In this document: piece by piece, positions 38,701-47,700 of the stretch
How positions within the stretch are numbered: position 1 is the first letter of the stretch
Layout of the letters: every line of letters begins with the position of its first letter
From: Rubrivivax sp.
Lineage (GTDB): Bacteria; Pseudomonadota; Gammaproteobacteria; Burkholderiales; Burkholderiaceae_C
Direction: 5' to 3'
Assembly: GCA_027491255.1 (NCBI GenBank)
Contig: JAIXWM010000006.1
Span: forward strand, 62,001-126,000
DNA: 64,000 nucleotides
Made by a program: the position numbers and the translations under genes
The notes under the pieces: model-generated
What the model saw: the letters and a program-made list of their open reading frames with translations, nothing else
Told to the model about the DNA's origin: nothing
The model's database searches: none

Positions 38701-41700
38701 CCGGCGGCGCTGCGCGCGGGCGGTCTTCTCAGCCATGCGGACGTCGATGCGGGCGACTCCAGCCGGGCAACCGTCCAGTCCCTGGGTGCGGCCGGCTTCG
38801 GCGGCGCTGTCGTCGATGCCGCCCTGGCCCAGGGCCTGGAGAGCGCGCTGACGCTCACCGGCCCGGGCGCCGCCACGGCCGCCCGAGGCGGCACGCTGCA
38901 ATGGGCCTTCGCCCTGGACAACGCGCTGGCGCAGGGGTTGGGGGCCGGCGAGTCCGTGCTCGCGCGCTACCGCGTCGCCGTGACGGACGACTCCGGCGCG
39001 GCCAACGCGCAGGCCACGCAGGACATCGAGGTGCGGCTCGACGGGACCAACGACCGCCCCGTGATCGACGCCGTCGACGTCAGCGGCGCCGTCGTCGAGG
39101 GGTCCGGCGACGCGACGCTGCGCGACGCCGGCACGCTGACCTTCACCGACGCCGATACGCGCGACCTCGCCCGGGTGAGCGCAGCCCTGCAGGGCGTCAC
39201 GCGATCGTCGGGGGGCGGGGTCGACGCCGGGCTGCGGGCGGCCCTGGAAAGCGCCCTCACGCTCGCCGGCGCCGGGGTGGAGGCGGGCGCGCGCGCGGGG
39301 ACGGTGAGCTGGTCCTTCGCCCTGGCCGATGCGCTGGTGCAGGGCCTGGCCGCGGGCGAGACGCTCACCGCCACCTGGCGTGTGAGCGTGACCGACGACT
39401 CGGGCGCTGCCGATGCGAGCGCCAGCCAGGATGTCACGCTCACCATCAGCGGCAGCAATGACGCGCCGACCGCCGTCGCCGTCGACGCCGAGGGCAGCGT
39501 CATCGAGGACGTCAACTCGGGCACCCCGGCCCGCCTGCGCGACAGCGGCACGCTGACCTTCGCCGACGCCGATGCCGGCGACACGGTCCGGGCCACGGCG
39601 CGGCTGCAGGCGGTCACCCCACGAGGGGGCGCTGTGCTCGATGCGGCGCTGCGCGAGGCGCTGGCCGGGGCGCTCGTCCTGTCCGGCGACGGCGTCGCCG
39701 CCGGTGCGGCAGCAGGAACGCTGCGCTGGGACTTTGCCCTGGACAGCGAGCTCGCGCAAACGCTCGCCGCCGGGCAGTCGATCGAGGCGGTGTGGCGGGT
39801 GAGCCTGCAGGACACCAGCGGCGGCGAGACCGCCCAGGACGTGCGCGTGCTCATCACCGGCGCCAACGATGCACCGACGCTGCAGGTCGCCGCGCCGCCG
39901 TCGTGGATCGAGGCGGCCGATGCCGGGGCGCAGACGCTGTCCCATGCCGGCAGCATCGGTGTCGGTGACGTGGACGCCGGTGACAGCGTCACGCTGGTCG
40001 GGACCTATGCAGGTGACATCGCCTGGAGCGGGGGCACCCTCACCGCGTCCCAGATCGCCGCCCTGACGCAGGGGGTTTTCGGCATCGAAGCGGCGTCCTC
40101 GAGCGCGCCTGGCACGGCGCGCTGGACCTACCGCGCCGACGGCGTGGACCTGGACTTCCTCGGCGCGGGCGAGCGCATCACCTTCGGCTACGACATCCAG
40201 GCCCGGGACAGCAGTGGAGCAACGAGCACCCAGCACCTGCGCCTGGTGATCGAAGGCCGCAACGACGCGCCGCTCGTCACCGCGGCCGACCTGCTCGGCG
40301 ACCTCAGCGCGGCAGCCGCTGGCGGCACGCCGGCGCTGCTGCGAGACGCCGGCTCGCTGGCCTTCCGCGACGCCGACGCGAACGACCTCGTGCGTGCCAG
40401 CGTGCGTCACGTCGGCGTCAGCGGCGAAGGCGGCGCGCGTGTCGACGCGGCATTGGTCCAGGCGCTGGGACAGGCCTTGACGCTGACGGGTGAGGGCGTC
40501 GGCAGCGGCGCAGCCTCCGGAAGCGTGAATTGGGCCTTCGCCCTCGACCCTGCGCTGGTCCGCCCCCTCGGCGCTGGCCAGAGCCTGACCGCGACCTGGC
40601 GCATCGAGCTGGTCGACGACTCCGCCGCCTCGGACGCGATCACCGCGCGCGACGTCGTCGTCACGCTGCGCGGCGCCAATGACACGCCGACGATCAGCGC
40701 CGACGCCCCGGCGGCCTTCGTCGAGGCCCGGGACGCGCGCTCGCAGACGCTCGCGCAGTCGGGCGCCTTGCGCCTGGACGATCCTGACGAGGGCCAGGCA
40801 CTGCAATTGCGCGTGGCCTACAACGACGACATCGCCTGGTCGCGCGCGGGCGCCACGCTGGACGCGTCGCGCGTGGCCGCACTGACGCAGTCGGCGCTCA
40901 CCTTGGCAGCTGACAGCGTGCGCGGCCCGGGCACGGTGCGCTGGGACTACCTGGCGCCAGGGCTCGACCTGGACTTCCTCGCCGCCGGCGAGACCGTGAG
41001 CTTCAGTTTCACCGTCACCGCCACCGATGCCGCCGGTGCCGGCGCGTCGCAGCGCCTGGCGTTCAGCGTCGTCGGCACGGCCGAGACCCCGGCCCTCGAG
41101 GACGTGGACCTGTCGGGCGCCGTCACCGAGGACCGCACGACAGGCGTTCCGCCGGCGCTGCGCGACGCCGGGGCGGTCGGCTTCAGCGGCATGGACCCGG
41201 CCGCGCCATCGCCAGCCACGGTCACCTTCCTCGGCGCAACGGCGGTCGGCGGCGCCGCAGTCGACGCCAGCCTCGTCGCAGCCTTGCCCTCGGCGCTGCA
41301 GGTCGGCACGGCCGTCGTCGACCCAGCCACCCGCGTCGGTCTGATCCCCTGGTCCTTCGGGCTCGACAATGCCCTGGCGCAAGGCCTGCGCGCCGGCGAG
41401 ACCGTTCAAGCGCGCTGGCGCATCGCGCTCACCGACGACCCGTCGCTGACCCAGGACGTGACCGTGACCGTGCAAGGGGCCAACGACGTGCCCTCGGTCA
41501 GCGCAGCGCCCCCGGCCACCTCCGTCGGCGAGGACGCGCCGGCCGACGCCAGCCACTTGGGTGCTGAAGGCGCGCTGACCTTCGCCGACGCCGACCGCGG
41601 CGAGCGCGTCCGGGTCAGCGCGGCGCTGCAGGGCGTGGCCGGCTCCGACGGCGTCGTGATCGGCGCTGCGCTGACCGACGCGCTCGCCGGCGCGCTCACG

Positions 41701-44700
41701 CTCAGCGGACCGGGCACCGTGACGGCCGCCGCCGAGGGCCTGGTGAACTGGCGCTTCGCGCTCGACCCGGCGCAGGTGCAGTTCCTGTCCGCCGGGCAGT
41801 CGCTGACCGCCACCTGGCGGCTGCAGTTCAGCGACGAATCGGGCAGCACCAGCGCCACGAGCTTCCGCGACGTGGTCATCGAGATCACCGGCGCCAACGA
41901 CGCCCTGACGCTGACGCCGATCGACGCCTCCGGCACGGTCTCCGAAGATGGCGCGGTCGGCACGCCGAGCCGGCTGCGCGACAGCGGCACCATCAGCTTC
42001 ACCGACCCGGACGCGGGCGACCGGGTGCGCGCCAGCCTCGCGCTGCACGAGATCCGGCGCGCCGGCGGCGCGGCGGCCGACGCCGCGCTGGACACCGCGC
42101 TCGCGCAAGCCCTGCGCCTGTCCGGCGCCGGCACCGGCGAAGGCACGAGCGTCGGCACCCTGGCCTGGCACTTCGAACTCGACCCGGCGCTGGCGCAGTC
42201 GCTGGCGGCTGGCCAGTCGGTGAGCGTGACCTGGCGCGTCAGCTTCAGCGACGGCAGCGGCCAGCTGCAGGGCACCCGCACCCAGGACATCACCGTCACG
42301 CTCGAAGGCGCGGCCGACGCCCCTGCCATCGGGGCCGCAGACACCAGCGGCAGCGTCACCGAGGACGCCACCAGCGGCACACCCGCGCGCCTGCGCGACA
42401 GCGGCACGGTGGCGTTCGCCGCCGTGGACGCGACCCAGCGCGTGCGTGCGCAGGTGGCGCTGTTGGGCAGCAGCACCTCGGGCGGTGCCGGCATCAGCGC
42501 AGAACTGGCCCAGGCACTGGCCGCGGCGCTCACGCTCTCAGGCGACGGTGCTGCGGCAGCAGTGGCCGCGGGCACGCTGCGCTGGGACTTCGCGCTCGAC
42601 GACGCGCTCGCGCAGTACCTGGATGCCGGCCAGACGGTCTCCGCGACCTGGCGCATCGTCTTGGGCGACGAGGCTGGCGCCGGCGGACCCACAGCAGCCC
42701 GGGACGTGACCGTCACCCTCCACGGCGCCAACGACGCGCCGGCCCTGACCGTGGTCGACGCCGAGGGCGAGGTCCGCGAGGACCTCGTCTCGGGCGATCC
42801 GGCCAGGCTGCGGGACCGCGGCGCGCTGTACTTTGCCGACCCCGACGCCGCGGACCGGGTCTATGTCATGCCGCCGAAGTCCCTGCGCTTCGTCGGCGCC
42901 GGCGGCGTGAACCTCGAATCCGTGGCCGGCCTGGCGCTGAAGAATGCGCTGGCCGGCGCCCTGACGCTGACCGGTGCCGGCACCGGATCGACGCCAGCGG
43001 CGGCTGCCGGGAGCGTCGAATGGAGCTTCGCGCTGGACAACACGCTCGTGCAGTTCATGAGCGGTGGCCAATCGGTCACCACCACCTGGCGGGTCGGCTT
43101 CAGTGACGACCCCAGCAGCCTGGAGCCGGCAAGCTTCCAAGATGTCGTCGTCACCGTGCGCGGAGCCAACGACGCGCCGCAGGTGACGCCCCTGAAGGTG
43201 ACCGCCCAGCTGGGCGAGGACGATGGCACCGGCGTGCCGTTGCGTCTGGTCGACACGGGCTCGATCACCTTCACGGACGCCGATGCCGACCAATCGGTAC
43301 GTGCCAGCGTCGGCCTGGTCGACGTCAGCATCAGTGGCACGACCGCCGTCAGCCCGGCTCTGCGCTCCGCCCTGGCCGGCGCTCTCGAAATTGCCGGCCC
43401 GGCCGCCGCCACGGCTGCGCGTGCCGGCACTCTGGCCTGGACCTTCGGATTGGACGCGTCGCTGGTGCAGGCGCTGGCGCCGGGCCAGCAGCTGCAAGCC
43501 GTCTGGCGCGTGAGCTTGACCGACGACAGCGGCGACGCCGACGCCACGACCACGCAAGACATCGTGATCACGATCGACGGCGCCAATGACGCGCCCGTGC
43601 TGACCGTGGTCGACGTGGCGGGCAGCGTGACGGAGGACCTGACCGCACCGGGCTCGGACCAGTTGCGCGACCAGGGCTCGCTGTGCTACGCCGACGACGA
43701 CGCGGGCAGCCGCGTGCAGGCCGACGTCAGTTTCGTCGCCGCCCAGCCCGACGGCGGTGCCGTGATCGACGACGCCTTGCGTCAGGCCCTGGCCGGCGCG
43801 CTGCGCCTGACGGGCGGCGGTGCCTCGGCGGCCGCGCTGACCTGGGACTTCGCGCTCGACAACGCGCTCGTGCAGCACCTCGGTCAGGGTCAGTCCGTCA
43901 TCGCCAGTTGGCGCCTCACGGTTGGCGACGGCGCAGGCCCGGCAACGTCGACGCAGGACATCGTCGTCACGATCCACGGCGCCAACGACGGGGTGCAGGC
44001 GCGGCCCGGTGACGCCACCGGCAGTGTGAACCAGGGTCAGGTCGATCCGGCCTCCGGCCGGCTGCGCGACCAGGGCGCTCTGGCCTATGCCGATGGCGAC
44101 AGCAGCGACCGGGTGCGGGTCGAGGCCTTCGCCCTCTCGTCGGTACAAGCGTCGGCCGGGGTCGATCTCGACGCCACGGCCGGCAAAGCCCTGCGCGAGG
44201 CGCTGGCGGCCGCGCTCGAGTTCGGCACGCCCGCCGATGGCACCCTGCCCTGGACCTTCGCGCTCGACAACCGGCTGGCGCGCTTCCTCGGCGCCGGCGA
44301 GGTGGTCACCGCCACGTGGCGCGTCGGTCTGGGCGACGGTTCCGGCGACAACGCCGCCACGGCCTACCAGGACGTGGTGGTGACCATCAGCGGCGCCAAC
44401 GACGCCCCCGAGGTGGAAACCGCTCGCTCGGCCGTCGGCCTGTCCGAGGATGGCATGCCTGACGCCCAGGGCCGCCTGTTCGAATCAGGTTCGATCGGCT
44501 TCACCGACGCCGACGCCGGCGACCTCGTGCGCGCCAGCGTCGGCGCGCCGGCCCTCGCGCGCGCCGCCGGCACGCCGGAGGACGCGGCGCTCGACGCCGC
44601 GCTCGCTCAGGCGTTGACGCTGAGCGGCGCCGGCGCAGCGGCGGCGGCGCCCGGGGGCACACTCAACTGGAGCTTTGCGCTCGATGCCGCATTGGCGCAG

Positions 44701-47700
44701 TCACTGTCGGCGGGGCAGTCGGTGAGCGCCACCTGGCGCATTGCCTTCACCGACGACAGCGGCAGCCCTGAGTCGACGCGCTTTCAGGATCTGACGATCA
44801 CCTTGAACGGCGCCAACGACGCCCCGGTGTTCACGACACCCACACCCACGGGCCGCGTCGTCGAGGACAGCGGCGGAGCGGCCCCGTTGCGCGATGGCGG
44901 CACGGTCGGTTTCGCCGACGCCGACGCCGGCCAGCGCGTGCGCGCCAGCGTCGAGCTCCTGGGCGTCCAGGGCGGCGGCGTGGCGGGTGTGGCGGGCGCA
45001 GCGCTGCGCGCGGCGCTGGACCAGGCGCTGAGCCTGTCGGGGGCGGGCGCCACCCATGCCGCGAATGCCGGCACGCTGCGCTGGGATTTCGCGCTCGACA
45101 ACGCGCTCGTGCAGCATCTCGGACAGGAGCAGTCCGTCGTCGCGACCTGGCGCCTGACGCTGAGCGACGACTCCGGATCGGCGCGCTCGACGACCACGCG
45201 CGACCTGGCGATCACGATCGTCGGCGCGAACGACACGCCGGTCGCCCAGGACGACGCGTTCAGCCCGGCGCTCGGGGGCCTTGTCGAAGGCGCGCTCGTC
45301 GACGCCAGCGACTCGGACATCGACGCCGATGCGCTGCGCGTGGCCAGTGTGAACGGCAAGCCCTTCGACACCCTGGCCGCCAGCAACGACCCCAACCGCC
45401 CGGCAGAGTCGGGGTGGCGCGAGGTCGACCTCGGGCACGGGACGCTGTTCCTGCGGGCCGACGGCCAGAGCGCCTACGCCCATGCCGGACGGGCCTTCGT
45501 CGTCGCGCCGCAGCCGGGTTCCGGCACGCTCGAACTGCGCCAAGGCGACGGCTCCTGGAAGGCGGTGGCCGCGCCGACGCGGGTGACCCTGCAGGCACTG
45601 CAGGCCGGGGCGCTGCGCTACACCCCCGGGCCGCAGGAAGCCGGCCAGCCCGCAGCGACCGTGGCGGAGGTCACGGAGATCGACTGGCGCAGCGACAGCT
45701 TCGAGTACACGGTCTCCGACGGCCGCGTCGCATCGCAGCCGGCGCGGGTCGGCTACACGGTCGGCGCGGGCGCCGACCAGTTCGGCGCTCCGCTGGCCAG
45801 CGGCCCCGATGCCGACATCGACGGCATCCCGAACCGCACCGAGGGAGTGCTGGCCAGCCGTGTCAGCGGGGAGGAGCAGGGCCTGCAAGCCCGCGCCTAC
45901 ACCTTGCTGCCCGCCCAGCTGGAGGCGGCCGGCACGGGGCAGGCGCTCAACCTGCGCCTGCAGGCCGGCCTGGCCGGCGACCTCAACGCCGACGGCCGTC
46001 CCGACGCGGCGCAGAGCGCCGTCGTGACCTTCGCCTGGACCAGCCACGCGGCCTTCACACGCGCCAATACCGACCCCTCCACCCTCGAAGGCACGCAGTC
46101 GATCGTGACCCTGGTGGCCGAGGCCAAGGGCGCGGGAACAGGTCAGGCGCTGGAGAGCGTCCAGGTCGGCGACGTGCAGGTGCGGGCCATGTCCGAGGCG
46201 CAGGCGGCAGATTTCGAAAATCGCTTCCATTTCGGACCGGCCTGGAGCCCGCTGTCCTTCACCGCGCGCCTGGGCGCGGACGCCGAGACCCTCGACGTCG
46301 ACATCGACCCCACGCGCGAGGGCGTGCAGTGGCGCTTCACGATCGACATCTCCCGCAGCGGCGAGAGCGAGCGCAGCTACCACGGCTTCGTCAAGTGGGT
46401 GGACGCCGCGACGATCGAGCACTATCGCGAGTCCGGGATGCCGCTGCGCGACCTGGAGGGCCGCACGATCGACCAGCCCGGCTGGATCGACTTCACCCGC
46501 CGCACGCCCGATGGCGACGGCGCGCTGCTGACACGCACGGCCGATGGGCGGCTGCTGCTGGACGTCGTCATCACCGACAACCGATTCGGCGACAGCGACA
46601 CCGCAGCCGGCCGCCTGGCCGACCCGCTGCTGCCGGTCTTCGTCAACGAGCGTGACGATCGACGGCCGCTGACGGTGAGCAGCCCGCAGGTCAACGAGGC
46701 CTCGCCATGGAGCTGCTTCGAGATCCGGGGCGCGGCAGGCCAGATCGTCACCTTGTCACTGGCCGATGGCAGCGCCCGCGGCGACGCCGTCGACTACGAC
46801 GGCGGCGTCGAGGTCTCGGCCGACGGGGGCCTGACCTGGTCTCGTCTCGCGCAGGGCGCTGAAGTGCGCCTGTCGCCAGGCGGCGTCCTGCTCGCGCGCA
46901 CCGCGCTCGTCGATGACACGCTGAACGAAGGTGCGCAGACCTTCAGGCTCGTCGCGCGCACCACCGGCGGGCTCGTCGCCGAAGGCGTCACGACGCTGCG
47001 TGATGATGGCGCCGGCCTGATCTTCCGCAACGACGGCAGCGTCGATCCGGCCGGGCGGACGACCGACGATCGCCCCGCCGCACCGGCCCCGGCGTCTTCG
47101 CGCCTGGCCGGCGCGACGGGCGCCGCCCTGCCCTTGGGCACCAGCGCGCCGTGGCCCGAGGCCTCGGCCGCCGCGGGAGGGGCGCTCAGTCCCTTCGACT
47201 CGGCCCTGACGGTCCTGCGCCCCTCGACGCTGGGCCTGCCCGAGCGCGCGGCCTGGGCTGACACCTTCACCAGCCGGACCGGATTCCAAGGCGTGGTCAT
47301 CGAGTCCACGCGCGCCGGGCTGTCGCTGTACCGACCGATCGCCGACCAGTTCTTCCCGAGCAACCGAACCGTCACGTTCACGGTACCTGCCGACACCTTC
47401 GCACACACCAGCGCCGAGGCGGTGCTGCGGCTCGAGGCCCGGCTGAGCGACGGGCGCGCGCTGCCGGCGTGGGTCGTCTTCGACGCGCGCACCGGAACCT
47501 TCCGGGTGACGCCGCCCGCTGGCTACGCCGGTGACCTGGACATCCGCATCACCGCGCGCGACCAGACCGGGCGGGAGGCGGCCACGGTGTTCAAGGTCAA
47601 GGTGACCTCGGGCGTGATGGTGAACCCGGGGCGTCCGGGCTTGAGCGATCAGCTGGGCGCAGCCGGCGCGGGCGGCGCAGGTGGCCTGCGCCCGCTGGGC

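Noticed and set aside
29779..42171. Antisense open frame of about 4130 codons opposite the giant gene
   Set aside because: Produced by the GC-rich codon use of the sense gene. The translation is low-complexity, rich in Arg, Ala, Gly, His and Gln, without domains, whereas the sense frame has clear repeated domains.
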